DNA from: an uncultured SAR116 cluster alpha proteobacterium
GTDB lineage: Bacteria; Pseudomonadota; Alphaproteobacteria; Puniceispirillales; Marisalimonadaceae
Reading direction: 5' to 3'
NCBI GenBank assembly: GCA_902623995.1
Contig: CACNWE010000004.1
Coordinates: 102,646-166,645 of the forward strand
DNA length: 64,000 bases
Part shown: in pieces, positions 54,720 to 62,848 of the stretch
Numbering within the stretch: the stretch's first letter is position 1
Layout: every line of letters begins with the position of its first letter
Program-made: the position numbers and the translations under genes
The notes under the pieces: generated by a model
Database searches by the model: none
Seen by the model: only the letters and a program-made list of their open reading frames with translations
Told to the model about the DNA's origin: nothing

Positions 54720-54783
54720 TATAAAACTATAAGTATATTTTATTAATTTGGGAACTTATTTGTCTATAATTAATATAATGACT

Positions 54784-54999
54784 TTAATTAATGCAATACA
54801 TCCAATGTTTTTCATTGATAACTTCACCTATGAATAAGAATGGCTCATTTCCAGTTTTTTTTGCATAATCTATTAAATCAGCACTTTTATCTGATTTTAT
54901 AGTTAATCTATTTTTCTTAAACAATCCTTTTGTTCCAGCAAGCACTACAAATTCAGATGACAAAGCTACTAAACCACTTCTTGGTTGTTTTGGAACCAT
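54784..54999 (-). CDS. Small protein of unknown function paired with the HTH gene
   Basis: A 71-residue soluble protein starting MVPKQPRSGLVALSSEFVVL, with a Lys/Ser-rich centre and the end FIGEVINEKHWMYCIN. There is no known motif. It begins 12 nt after the stop of the helix-turn-helix gene and has GAGAAG upstream, so it is in the same unit. I cannot name the family. Confidence 0.5.
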   Translation of the reverse strand: MVPKQPRSGLVALSSEFVVLAGTKGLFKKNRLTIKSDKSADLIDYAKKTGNEPFLFIGEVINEKHWMYCIN

Positions 55000-55011
55000 T
55001 ATCTTCTCGTA

Positions 55012-55719
55012 TTAGTATCCCCATGAATTCAAGCAATTTATAGAAATATCAATATATTTGGCCTTAACTTTCATTAAGCATTGTTGAAAAATATTTTTAT
55101 TTATGCCTTCTAAACTACGAATAGGGTAATCAAAATTAATATTCTCTTGTAAGGAAAGATTTTTCCACTTATTAATCTGATTATCTGATGGAAAAATAAT
55201 AATTGTATTAAAATGTAATTTTGATTTTACTAAAATTTCTAGCTTAATTTCTGAATTAAATTTTGGATGGTCTAAAACTTTTGTCTCAATATTTCGAGAA
55301 TTAAGTTTTTGTTTATGTAATTTTATAATTTTATTAATATCATTTCTTTGAGATGATGCTGTTACGATTTTGTTTTTAAAAAGTTGTACAAACTTTTTAC
55401 TTCCCTCTTCATCTCCATAGTATTTATGATACTGATTGTCTAGAACACTTAATTGATATAAAGAATCAAAAGACGGTGGAGCTAATTCTCTTATTTCCAT
55501 TATATTATTGTTAGAACCAATTGAATGCCATTTTGAAAGAGTACCTCTAGACATCCCAAGTTTTTGAGCTAACTCAACTTGACTATTTTCTAATTGATTC
55601 AATGCATTCGAAATTGCTACAGCCATTTCAAATATACTATTTTTGACTTTATTTTTGGCTAAATTAATTTTTATTACATGATCATCCAGTGACATTATAT
55701 TTGAAATTTGTGTATTCAT
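55012..55719 (-). CDS. Helix-turn-helix DNA-binding protein
   Basis: A 235-residue protein. Residues about 43-66 read SQVELAQKLGMSRGTLSKW, a clear helix-turn-helix of the XRE/ParB-like kind. After it comes LAPPSFDSLYQLSVLDN, a stretch seen in some plasmid- and phage-encoded regulators. The C-terminal half (residues 120-235) has a strand-rich part around LEILVKSKLHFNTIIIF of unknown role. It is followed by the 71-residue gene and preceded by a MazG-like gene. Confidence 0.7.
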   Translation of the reverse strand: MNTQISNIMSLDDHVIKINLAKNKVKNSIFEMAVAISNALNQLENSQVELAQKLGMSRGTLSKWHSIGSNNNIMEIRELAPPSFDSLYQLSVLDNQYHKYYGDEEGSKKFVQLFKNKIVTASSQRNDINKIIKLHKQKLNSRNIETKVLDHPKFNSEIKLEILVKSKLHFNTIIIFPSDNQINKWKNLSLQENINFDYPIRSLEGINKNIFQQCLMKVKAKYIDISINCLNSWGY

Positions 55720-55758
55720 TTTTAATTTTATATTATTTTACAGTTAAATAAATATTTA

Positions 55759-56127
55759 CTAAAATTTTTTGCCACCTTTCTGAAGGCGGTTACCAAGTTT
55801 ATGATCCGGTCGTGATTTATTGTACTCTAATTTTTCGTAAATTGTTTCACCTAAATTAAAACTCCTCGATTCAGCTAGGTCAAATATTCTAATGACAGCA
55901 TCAGCAAGTTCAACCTCCATCATTGATTTGTGTTTTAAATGATTATCCATTAATCCTTTTCTTGCACCTTCCATAGCCTCGCTAATTTCTGAATGTATTA
56001 AACATAATAATTCTCCGACATTTCTATCTTTTTTTCTACCTTCAGCATCATGCCACCAACCGCCCTTAACAGCCGCTTCATGGCAATCTTTTGCACAGCC
56101 ATTTACCCCTAAGATATTTTTATTCAT
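55759..56127 (-). CDS. MazG-like nucleotide pyrophosphohydrolase
   Basis: A 122-residue all-alpha NTP pyrophosphohydrolase. LIHSEISEAMEG and ELADAVIRIFDLAE provide the ExxE and ExxD acidic motifs that bind Mg. The N-terminal CAKDCHEAAVKGGWWHD and the C-terminal RPDHKLG are typical of stand-alone versions common in phages and bacteria. It would clear non-canonical or alarmone nucleotides (inference). A good AGGATTAAT site precedes it. Confidence 0.82.
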   Translation of the reverse strand: MNKNILGVNGCAKDCHEAAVKGGWWHDAEGRKKDRNVGELLCLIHSEISEAMEGARKGLMDNHLKHKSMMEVELADAVIRIFDLAESRSFNLGETIYEKLEYNKSRPDHKLGNRLQKGGKKF

Positions 56128-56153
56128 AAATTAATCCTTCAAGTAATTAGGTT

Positions 56154-56462
56154 TTAAAAATTAGACATTATTAAAAAACTTGCCATGCCTATAGATATTG
56201 TGACAAGAACATTATTCCAAATTAATGCAACTAAAATTGCTATAAAAGCAGCATATAATTTAAAATTGTCAATTAAAAATAAACTCTTATTTTCAATAAT
56301 TGATAAGTCACTGACTATAATAGGAGTTAAAACTGCTAAAGGAATATATTTGAATGACTGTTTCACAAATACTGGTAAATCACTCGAAATTATACCTGAA
56401 AGAGGAATAAATCTTATCAAAAAAGTTAATACACCACATAAAATAATTAATAACCAAGTCAT
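56154..56462 (-). CDS. azlD: AzlD-family small subunit (second pair)
   Basis: A 102-residue membrane protein with about four helices, starting MTWLLIILCGVLTFLIRFIPL, the usual AzlD opening, and containing SFKYIPLAVLTPIIV. It overlaps azlC by 4 nt (ATGA), so the two are translated as a unit. It is the classical version, closer to known AzlD than the pair near 9 kb. Confidence 0.88.
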   Translation of the reverse strand: MTWLLIILCGVLTFLIRFIPLSGIISSDLPVFVKQSFKYIPLAVLTPIIVSDLSIIENKSLFLIDNFKLYAAFIAILVALIWNNVLVTISIGMASFLIMSNF

Positions 56463-57148
56463 AATTTTTTATCCAATCTACTTATAAATATTCCTGCTAC
56501 AATACCAAAAAGTCCTGATAAAATTATCCAGAAATTTATATCTAAATTTTTAAAAATAAGCGCTGAAATTCCTGCCGTAATTACTGTAATAAGAGTTGGT
56601 TTGGATTTAACCATTGGAACAATTATGGCAATAAAGGTAAGTGGAATAATGAATTGTAAATCCAAAAATTCTGGTAAATCATTACCTATTAAAACACCAA
56701 ATAATGTAGAAATTTGCCAAGATACAAATAACGTGATTCCAGAACCTAATAGATGATAGTGAAGTATAGGGTTTTCTGAGTGGTTAATAAATTTTCTAAT
56801 TGAAACAGCATAAGCTTCGTCAGTGATTAAATAAGCAAGCATCACTCGCCAACTTACAGATAATTTATTTAAATATTCTACCATTGAAATACTATACAAT
56901 AGATGCCTTGAATTTATTGCTCCCACAGTTGTAACTATAACTCCAAATGGAGTAGAATTTGATAGAAGTTGGACAAATGCTATCTGGCTAGCTCCTCCAA
57001 AAATAATTGAGGACATCAGCAGAGCTTGAAAGAAAGTTAGACCACTTTCAATAGCCATAACTCCATATATAATTCCAAAGGGGAATACACCTAATTGTAT
57101 TGGTAGCTCTTCAAGAACACCTTGTTTAAATATTTGCCATTTTTTCAT
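56459..57148 (-). CDS. azlC: AzlC-family branched-chain amino-acid exporter (second pair)
   Basis: A 229-residue membrane protein with the AzlC motifs ELPIQLGVFPFGIIYGVMA and SSIIFGGASQIAFVQLL, then NSRHLLYSISMVEYL and YLITDEAYAVS. With AzlD it exports branched-chain amino acids or analogues. It shares a 90-bp divergent space with nth. Confidence 0.92.
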   Translation of the reverse strand: MKKWQIFKQGVLEELPIQLGVFPFGIIYGVMAIESGLTFFQALLMSSIIFGGASQIAFVQLLSNSTPFGVIVTTVGAINSRHLLYSISMVEYLNKLSVSWRVMLAYLITDEAYAVSIRKFINHSENPILHYHLLGSGITLFVSWQISTLFGVLIGNDLPEFLDLQFIIPLTFIAIIVPMVKSKPTLITVITAGISALIFKNLDINFWIILSGLFGIVAGIFISRLDKKL

Positions 57149-57238
57149 AACATTTATTATAAACTTTTTATAATCAACAAAACTGATATATAATTATAAT
57201 TTTAAAAATTATAAACCCAAAATTTTGAGAATTAAAAT

Positions 57239-57892
57239 TTGTTAAAATCTGAACGAGCAAAATTTATAGTGGAGTTTTTGGAACAAACATATCCAAGCAC
57301 GCCAGTTCCACTTAACAATAAAAATGTTTTTGAGCTTTTAGTTGCAGTATTGCTTAGTGCACAATGTACAGATGAACGTGTCAATAAAGTAACTCCCTCA
57401 TTATTCAAAATTGCCAACAATCCTTTTGATATGGAAAAAATTCCTGTTGAAAAAATTTACAAAATTATAAGACCATGTGGACTTGCTCCACAAAAATCCA
57501 AAGCTATTTCAAATCTTTCTAAAATTCTCGTTAGTAAATTTGATGGTATTGTTCCCAAGGATTTGGTTGAATTGGAGAAATTGCCAGGTGTTGGGCACAA
57601 AACAGCAAGTGTAGTTGTATCTCAAGGATTTGGCATACCAGCTTTTCCAGTAGATACACACATTCATAGGCTTGCTCAAAGATGGGGTTTAACTAGCGGA
57701 AAAAATGTTAAAACAACCGAGAATGATTTGAAACGATTATTTCCGAAAGAAAAATGGAATAAGCTTCATTTACAAATAATATTTTATGGGCGTGAATTTT
57801 GTTCTTCATGGGGTTGTGACGGGACAATTTGTAAAATATGCACAACTTGTTACCCAAAAAGAAAAAAACCTGTTAAAACTAAGAAAAGTTAA
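57239..57892 (+). CDS. nth: Endonuclease III
   Basis: Base-excision DNA glycosylase/AP lyase, 217 residues. The helix-hairpin-helix LPGVGHK ends in the Schiff-base Lys121, and Asp139 in VDTHIHR is the catalytic acid. The start is TTG with TGAGA upstream. The C-terminal cysteines are Cys188, 193, 198, 201 and 204, which do not match the usual C-x6-C-x2-C-x5-C iron-sulfur spacing; a variant cluster is likely. The gene ends 2 nt before the convergent photolyase. Confidence 0.93.
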   Translation: MLKSERAKFIVEFLEQTYPSTPVPLNNKNVFELLVAVLLSAQCTDERVNKVTPSLFKIANNPFDMEKIPVEKIYKIIRPCGLAPQKSKAISNLSKILVSKFDGIVPKDLVELEKLPGVGHKTASVVVSQGFGIPAFPVDTHIHRLAQRWGLTSGKNVKTTENDLKRLFPKEKWNKLHLQIIFYGREFCSSWGCDGTICKICTTCYPKRKKPVKTKKS

Positions 57893-57894
57893 AA

Positions 57895-59415
57895 CTATAT
57901 AAGTTGAAGTTGATTGTTTCTTTTTGTTGATTTTTTTCTTGTTCTACTTCCTAAATTTTTAAAAACCATGTTTGAGTTTTTTCTATATCCCTCTTTTTTA
58001 AAGATAGATGATAGTTTTGTTTTTGCATCTCTTATTGCAGTAGCATGATCAACAATTGGTTTAGGATAATCTTTTCCAATTAAACAATTAACATTTTCCT
58101 GTGTCTTTAGATCCATTTTCCAGGGCTCATGAACCCACATTTCCGGAACATTTTTAAGTTCACAAACCCATTTTTTTATAAATTCGCCTTTAACGTCATG
58201 ATCTATTGATTGCTTTATTGGGTTATATATCCTTAATGTGTTTATACCAGTTACTCCAGATTGCATTTGCAATTGACTATAATGAATTCCTGGCTCATAA
58301 TCTGTAAAGTTCTGAGCTAAATGGTGTCCCGTTTTTCTCCAATCAAGCCAAAGATCATAACTTGCAAAACTTACCAACATTGCCCTCATTCTGAAGGTAA
58401 TCCATCCATTGTAATTTAAACTTCTCATGCAAGCATCTATAAAAGGATAGCCCGTCAGCCCCTCTTTCCATGCTTTATAATATTCTAAATTCATATCATC
58501 CATTCTCAATTCATTATAAAAAGGATGCATACAAGAAAATTCTATTGAAGGTTGAGTTTCTAATTTTTGAATAAAATGGCACCTCCAAGAGAGTCGAGAT
58601 TTAATTGCATTTAAGTTTTTATTATAAATTTTTTTATTATTTTGTAGGGAGTTATTTTTTTTTAAATTCAATAGTTTTATTATTTCTTTTGAAGATATAG
58701 TCCCCCATGTCAAATGAGGAGAAATTCGAGAGCATGTTTTTTCAGATACTCCTGGTTTAGAAATATTAAATAAATAATTTTTACTTCTATCATCAATAAA
58801 ACTCTTTATTATTTTAAGAGCTTCATCTCTGCCGCCTTTTTGAACTTTACCTATAAAATCATTTTTAAAAATAGGGCTATCTTTTTTAGGTATGGCTCCA
58901 ACTTTAATTCCTTCAATAGGAACTAAAGAGATAGGTGTAGGAGTCAAATTCTCTTTCATTCTGAGATTTCTAATTTTTGACCAATCATCCCGATTTTTCA
59001 GATTTCTAACTATACCGTTAGTGGGATGTTCTATTAACGAAACATTATTTTCTTTACACCAATTTTTTACATTTATATCCCTATCATAAGTCCATTTGTT
59101 TCCTGTTTCTTCATGGGCATATATAGAACTAATACTAAATTGGGTTAATAACTCATTAAATACATCTATAACAGATCCTGTGCGTAAAATTAAAGATTGG
59201 CCAATTTTTTTTAGTTCGTTTCTTAGCACTAACAAACTGTCATGAATAAAACACCAATGTCTTTTATTAGAAAAAGGTTGTTTCCAATATTCATCTTCAA
59301 CTATATAGATTGGTAAAATAGGTTTTAAAGTTTTTGAAGCTTCAAATAATGGTTTGTGGTCCGCAATTCTCAAGTCTCTCTTGAACCACACTATTAGTAC
59401 TTCAGATCTTTGCAT
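57895..59415 (-). CDS. Cryptochrome/photolyase family protein
   Basis: A 506-residue flavoprotein of the photolyase/cryptochrome family, with the N-terminal antenna domain (VWFKRDLRIADHKPL) and the C-terminal FAD domain (SRISPHLTWGTIS, LSWRCHFIQKLE, GYPFIDACMRSLNYNGWI, NFTDYEPGIHYSQLQMQSG). It probably repairs UV dimers with light. It is preceded on the same strand by two tiny genes (DUF2805 and DUF2256), a known neighbourhood. It overlaps the DUF2805 gene by 14 nt. The exact subclass cannot be fixed by eye. Confidence 0.88.
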   Translation of the reverse strand: MQRSEVLIVWFKRDLRIADHKPLFEASKTLKPILPIYIVEDEYWKQPFSNKRHWCFIHDSLLVLRNELKKIGQSLILRTGSVIDVFNELLTQFSISSIYAHEETGNKWTYDRDINVKNWCKENNVSLIEHPTNGIVRNLKNRDDWSKIRNLRMKENLTPTPISLVPIEGIKVGAIPKKDSPIFKNDFIGKVQKGGRDEALKIIKSFIDDRSKNYLFNISKPGVSEKTCSRISPHLTWGTISSKEIIKLLNLKKNNSLQNNKKIYNKNLNAIKSRLSWRCHFIQKLETQPSIEFSCMHPFYNELRMDDMNLEYYKAWKEGLTGYPFIDACMRSLNYNGWITFRMRAMLVSFASYDLWLDWRKTGHHLAQNFTDYEPGIHYSQLQMQSGVTGINTLRIYNPIKQSIDHDVKGEFIKKWVCELKNVPEMWVHEPWKMDLKTQENVNCLIGKDYPKPIVDHATAIRDAKTKLSSIFKKEGYRKNSNMVFKNLGSRTRKKSTKRNNQLQLI

Positions 59416-59608
59416 GTTTAGCTTTACGGCCGTAGACTCTTTCTCTCCAAACTTGAAAAGTCGTTTTTTTTAAACTTGACCTCATTATTTTTATAACTTC
59501 TTTTTCACTTAAATTAGTTTGTAACTTAATAGAGTCAAAACTTGTTTTATCGCACCATGCCATTTCAATAATACTATTGACATCATAACCATTATCATTT
59601 GTTTTCAT
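59402..59608 (-). CDS. DUF2805 (TIGR03643-type) small protein
   Basis: A 68-residue helical protein with IIEMAWCDKTSFDSI, LSEKEVIKIMRSSLK and VWRERVYGRKAKH, the family pattern. I prefer the ATG at 59608, whose ATGA overlaps the stop of the DUF2256 gene; an ATG at 59635 would extend it by nine residues and overlap more. It stands directly before photolyase. The function is unknown. Confidence 0.8.
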   Translation of the reverse strand: MKTNDNGYDVNSIIEMAWCDKTSFDSIKLQTNLSEKEVIKIMRSSLKKTTFQVWRERVYGRKAKHAKI

Positions 59609-59748
59609 TTCATCTTGATCCTGTTTCTTCTGCATTTTTCACTACAATACTTAACTTCGTCCCAAACTTTTTGCCATTTTTTTCTCCATGCGAATGATTT
59701 TTTGCAAACAATGCAAATTTTGGTGGGTAAATTCTCCTTTTTGATCAT
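59605..59748 (-). CDS. DUF2256 zinc-binding small protein
   Basis: A 47-residue protein, MIKKENLPTKICIVCKK followed by SFAWRKKWQKVWDEVKYCSE and KCRRNR. Four cysteines in two pairs (CIVC and CSEKC) suggest a zinc ribbon. It is too short for many gene finders. It lies between a PaaI thioesterase (12 nt) and the DUF2805 gene (ATGA overlap), upstream of photolyase. Confidence 0.82.
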   Translation of the reverse strand: MIKKENLPTKICIVCKKSFAWRKKWQKVWDEVKYCSEKCRRNRIKMK

Positions 59749-59760
59749 ATAAGTGCTCTT

Positions 59761-60189
59761 TTAGTTATTATCAATATCTGTTGTCTTAACTAAAAGAGCT
59801 GTGTGTAAACCTGTAGCAGCTATCTTACCTGAAGAAGAATATAATCTACCTTCTATAGAAACTATCTGTTTACCTAATTTAATAATTTTAGCACTACCAA
59901 ATACTTTCCCTTCAAATAATGGTCTATGAAAAGTTATATGAATATCTGTTGAGCTAGGTAAATATTCGTCTTTTGTTAAAATATTTACACTTATGGATGT
60001 AATTTCATCTATTGCACTTGCAATCATTCCACCTTGAACAGAGTTAAATGGATTTAAACATTGTTTTGAAAATTCAAGTTCATATTTATAAAAGCCATCC
60101 TCTAAATTCAAAAATTTCGTATTTAAAAATTTATGAGTTCCACCTGAATTAGCTCTTTGTAGTGATTTTTCTAAACTTTTATCTTTCAC
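59761..60189 (-). CDS. PaaI-type hot-dog thioesterase
   Basis: A 142-residue hot-dog protein with CLNPFNSVQGGMIASAIDE, the catalytic core with the conserved glycines and Asp. The start codon is GTG, with AGG 8 nt upstream. It is the first gene of the run thioesterase, DUF2256, DUF2805, photolyase, all closely spaced, although no link between a thioesterase and photorepair is known. Confidence 0.82.
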   Translation of the reverse strand: MKDKSLEKSLQRANSGGTHKFLNTKFLNLEDGFYKYELEFSKQCLNPFNSVQGGMIASAIDEITSISVNILTKDEYLPSSTDIHITFHRPLFEGKVFGSAKIIKLGKQIVSIEGRLYSSSGKIAATGLHTALLVKTTDIDNN

Positions 60190-60277
60190 TTTAATTACCT
60201 TTTTTATAAATTTATTATAATGTTTAATAATTTAAAAAAAAGTACATATTGTAATAATAAGCTTTAAAGGAGGATTT

Positions 60278-60568
60278 ATGCCTAAAGGTTATTTTTTAAG
60301 TGCCCACCGCTCACCAGCGGATCCTGAAAAGAGACAAGCATATCTTAATCTTGCTGGACCTGCCATTTTAAAAAGTAATGGTAAAATTTTAGCTAGCACT
60401 AATGATGTAGATGCTCACGAAAATGGAGTATCTGAACAAACTGTGTTAGTTGAATTTGAGAGTCTGGAGAAAGCAAAAGATTTTTATTATGGTTATGACT
60501 ATCAACTAGCATTAAAAGCCCTCGATGGTGGTGCAGACAGAGATATTAGAATTTTTGAAGGCAAATAA
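60278..60568 (+). CDS. DUF1330 family protein
   Basis: A 96-residue protein starting MPKGYFLSAHRSPADPEKR, with LVEFESLEKAKDFYYGYDY and the end DRDIRIFEGK, the pattern of DUF1330 (dimeric alpha/beta-barrel). An excellent AAAGGAGG site precedes it. The function of the family is unknown. It ends 14 nt before the convergent dehydrogenase gene. Confidence 0.85.
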   Translation: MPKGYFLSAHRSPADPEKRQAYLNLAGPAILKSNGKILASTNDVDAHENGVSEQTVLVEFESLEKAKDFYYGYDYQLALKALDGGADRDIRIFEGK

Positions 60569-60582
60569 TTTTTAAAAAATAC

Positions 60583-61479
60583 TTACTTTTGGTTTGTCAT
60601 TCTGTCATAAGTTTTAAACAAAGATTGATTTCCATTTTTTCCTTCATTATGAGCTCGTGATCCTAAATAAAGAGTTTGAACTAGAGACAAGCCTGGTAAG
60701 GGTACACCACTCTCAAAGGCAGCTTCACTTGCTAATCTTAAATCTTTTAATTGTAAATCTATTCTAAACCCTGCTTGATCATTTTTATCAATTACTTGAT
60801 TACCTAGATTTTCTAACATCCATGAATTAGCTGATCCACCCATAAGAGTTTCTCTTAAAAGATTTAAATTACCTCCCTTAGATTTGCATAGAGCAAATGC
60901 CTCACACATAGCTTGAATATGTGAGCCAACCATAATTTGATTACACATTTTAAAAATTTGGCCCATACCAGATTTTCCAGCATAAATTACATTTTTCCCG
61001 AAACAACTGAGTATATTTAGAGATTTTTTAAAAGTATCTTTCTTACCCCCTACCATAATTGACAAATTTGCATTCTGGGCTCCTTTAACACCCCCACTTA
61101 CTGGAGCATCTAAAAACTCAACTTGCGCTTTTTGTAAAAGTTTACCTATTTCTATTGCAGATGATGATGAAATTGTACTCATATCTATTACTGTTGTGCC
61201 AGGTTTTAAATAAGTATTTATTCCTGTACGATCGTTAAAAACACTTTCAACATCATTTGTGTCTGGCAGAATAGAAATTATAAAATTATTATTCGCTATA
61301 GCTCTTAAATTGTTTACAGCTTTAATTTTTTCTTTTTCTAATCTTTTTGTAATCTTTGGATTAATATCATATACCTTGACATCATAACCCTGCTTGACTA
61401 AATTTTTTAGCATTGGCAACCCCATATTGCCTGCACCAATGAAACCAATTGACAGATTAGTTTTATCCTTACCCTTCAT
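60583..61479 (-). CDS. 3-hydroxyisobutyrate-dehydrogenase-family protein
   Basis: Beta-hydroxyacid dehydrogenase of 298 residues. The Rossmann loop IGFIGAGNMG is at 11-20, DAPVSGGVKGAQNANLS is the family signature, and the catalytic lysine is in GMGQIFKMCNQ near 170. Substrates in the family include 3-hydroxyisobutyrate, tartronate semialdehyde and others. I chose the ATG at 61479 with GGAAG upstream; a GTG five codons earlier is possible. The 210-bp gap upstream shows no feature I can support. Confidence 0.9.
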   Translation of the reverse strand: MKGKDKTNLSIGFIGAGNMGLPMLKNLVKQGYDVKVYDINPKITKRLEKEKIKAVNNLRAIANNNFIISILPDTNDVESVFNDRTGINTYLKPGTTVIDMSTISSSSAIEIGKLLQKAQVEFLDAPVSGGVKGAQNANLSIMVGGKKDTFKKSLNILSCFGKNVIYAGKSGMGQIFKMCNQIMVGSHIQAMCEAFALCKSKGGNLNLLRETLMGGSANSWMLENLGNQVIDKNDQAGFRIDLQLKDLRLASEAAFESGVPLPGLSLVQTLYLGSRAHNEGKNGNQSLFKTYDRMTNQK

Positions 61480-61704
61480 ATAATATTCTTCCACAATTTA
61501 AGTTTAATTTTATTAACAAAAGTAAATATTATTTATAATAAAAAATGCATTTATAATCCAATTGAATCTTAAATTTTTATAAAATTCATCTTCATATTAA
61601 ATTATTAATTTGTCAGTAAAATAAAATTATTTAACATGCTCATATTTTTACATTGTGGGAATTTGCCTAAAAATATACCATAAGAATAATTCGGGAGGTG
61701 TGGC

Positions 61705-62001
61705 ATGTTAGAAAAAAATCTAACTTTGTCAAAATTATGGGCGCTTCTAAGACAAGAAGAAAAGAAATTTGGGCTAGACCAACTATCTTTAACGTAACGT
61801 GATGTATTTCAATCAATTTTGTATCTTCTTGGTCAAAAAAAACAAATTAGCCTTCAAAATATTTTAGACAGTTGTCAACATCCAAGAGCAACGTTTTTTA
61901 GATCTTTAAAAAAACTTCGCAAAAAAAATATTATTAAAGTAAACAAAGATACACTTGATTCACGGAAATCATTTATTTCTGTTACAAAAAAATATCACTA
62001 A
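61705..62001 (+). pseudogene. Winged-helix regulator interrupted by an in-frame stop
   Basis: A strong Shine-Dalgarno site (GGGAGG, 61693-61698) leads to an ATG and 30 codons (MLEKNLTLSKLWALLRQEEK to LDQLSLT), then TAA at 61795, then 67 more codons in the same frame (RDVFQSILYLLG to SFISVTKKYH). The two halves fit one MarR-like winged helix of 98 residues; ATFFRSLKKLRKKN is the recognition helix. TAA may replace GAA (Glu). The second half could start at a TTG (61819) but has no ribosome site. Pseudogene, sequence error or recoding are all possible. Confidence 0.7.
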
Positions 62002-62028
62002 ATAATTTAACATGATTTTAGAAAATCA

Positions 62029-62487
62029 TTATAATTTAAGATCTAGTCGTGGTTTCCAAAATGGACGGAACAATTCAATTTTGGGACAACGATTCATAAC
62101 AACTTTTAAACCTGCGTTTTCAGCGAGACGAGCCGCTTCATAATTAACAACACCAATTTGACCCCATAAAACTTTTGCACCAATCTCAATTGCTTCTTCA
62201 GCTATACTATATAAATCTTCTGATCTTCGAAATACTTCAACCATGTCTACTGGCTGATTAATTTTTTTTAAATTTGGGAAAACCTTTAAACCTCTTATTT
62301 CTTTTAATCCAGGTTTTGGGTTTACTGGTATCATATTATAGCCTGTTTCATGCAACACCCTTAGAACCCCATAGCTAAATTTTGTTTTATCAGGACTTGC
62401 TCCAACCATTGCGATAGTCTTTACAGAGCTTAAAATATCTTGAAGATAATTGTCTTTATACGGTTCGTCATGATTCATATTAGTCAT
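62029..62487 (-). CDS. CoA-binding-domain protein
   Basis: A 152-residue Rossmann-type CoA-binding protein of the YccU family: IAMVGASPDKTKFSYGVLR (about 25-43), VNPKPGLKEIRGL, MVEVFRRSED and AKVLWGQIGVV. It overlaps the ferredoxin gene by 8 nt. It probably uses CoA as a signal or substrate; the function is unknown. It follows the SBP56-ferredoxin pair. Confidence 0.88.
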   Translation of the reverse strand: MTNMNHDEPYKDNYLQDILSSVKTIAMVGASPDKTKFSYGVLRVLHETGYNMIPVNPKPGLKEIRGLKVFPNLKKINQPVDMVEVFRRSEDLYSIAEEAIEIGAKVLWGQIGVVNYEAARLAENAGLKVVMNRCPKIELFRPFWKPRLDLKL

Positions 62488-62848
62488 CTTTAGTTACCCT
62501 GACAGTTGCAATATCAGATTTTAATTCGTGTGGCGCTAGTGGATCGATAAATGGATTACGATATAATTTATCATGACTTTCCACTCCTATGTCAAAAGTA
62601 CAATTTGATTTAGCTCTTGCCACACATAATATTACATAACCATCATTGATTTGCCTATTATTAAGTGCAACTTGGGCTTTTTGGTCAACTTTACCTTTAA
62701 TTAATTTGGCAGCACACGTAATACATCCTCCATATTGACAACCATATGGTAAGTCAAGACCAAGTGCGCGTAATTCTAATAATAAAGGTCTATTACCTTT
62801 GACCTCATATGTGCTGTTATTACGATTGGCTATTGTAATTTTCTTCAT
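62480..62848 (-). CDS. 2Fe-2S ferredoxin
   Basis: Plant-type ferredoxin, 122 residues, with Cys37, Cys42, Cys45 and Cys75 in the C-x4-C-x2-C-x29-C pattern (YGCQYGGCITC). It ends with a 40-residue extension (FIDPLAPHELK). I chose the ATG at 62848, whose ATGA overlaps the SBP56 stop; a TTG two codons earlier would overlap by 10 nt. It is coupled to SBP56, so it may carry electrons for that enzyme (inference). Confidence 0.92.
   Translation of the reverse strand: MKKITIANRNNSTYEVKGNRPLLLELRALGLDLPYGCQYGGCITCAAKLIKGKVDQKAQVALNNRQINDGYVILCVARAKSNCTFDIGVESHDKLYRNPFIDPLAPHELKSDIATVRVTKDD

Noticed and set aside
54784..55719. Reading the HTH gene and the 71-residue gene as a toxin-antitoxin pair
   Set aside because: The HTH protein is far larger than usual antitoxins, and the small protein shows no toxin motif; order and size do not fit a known type.
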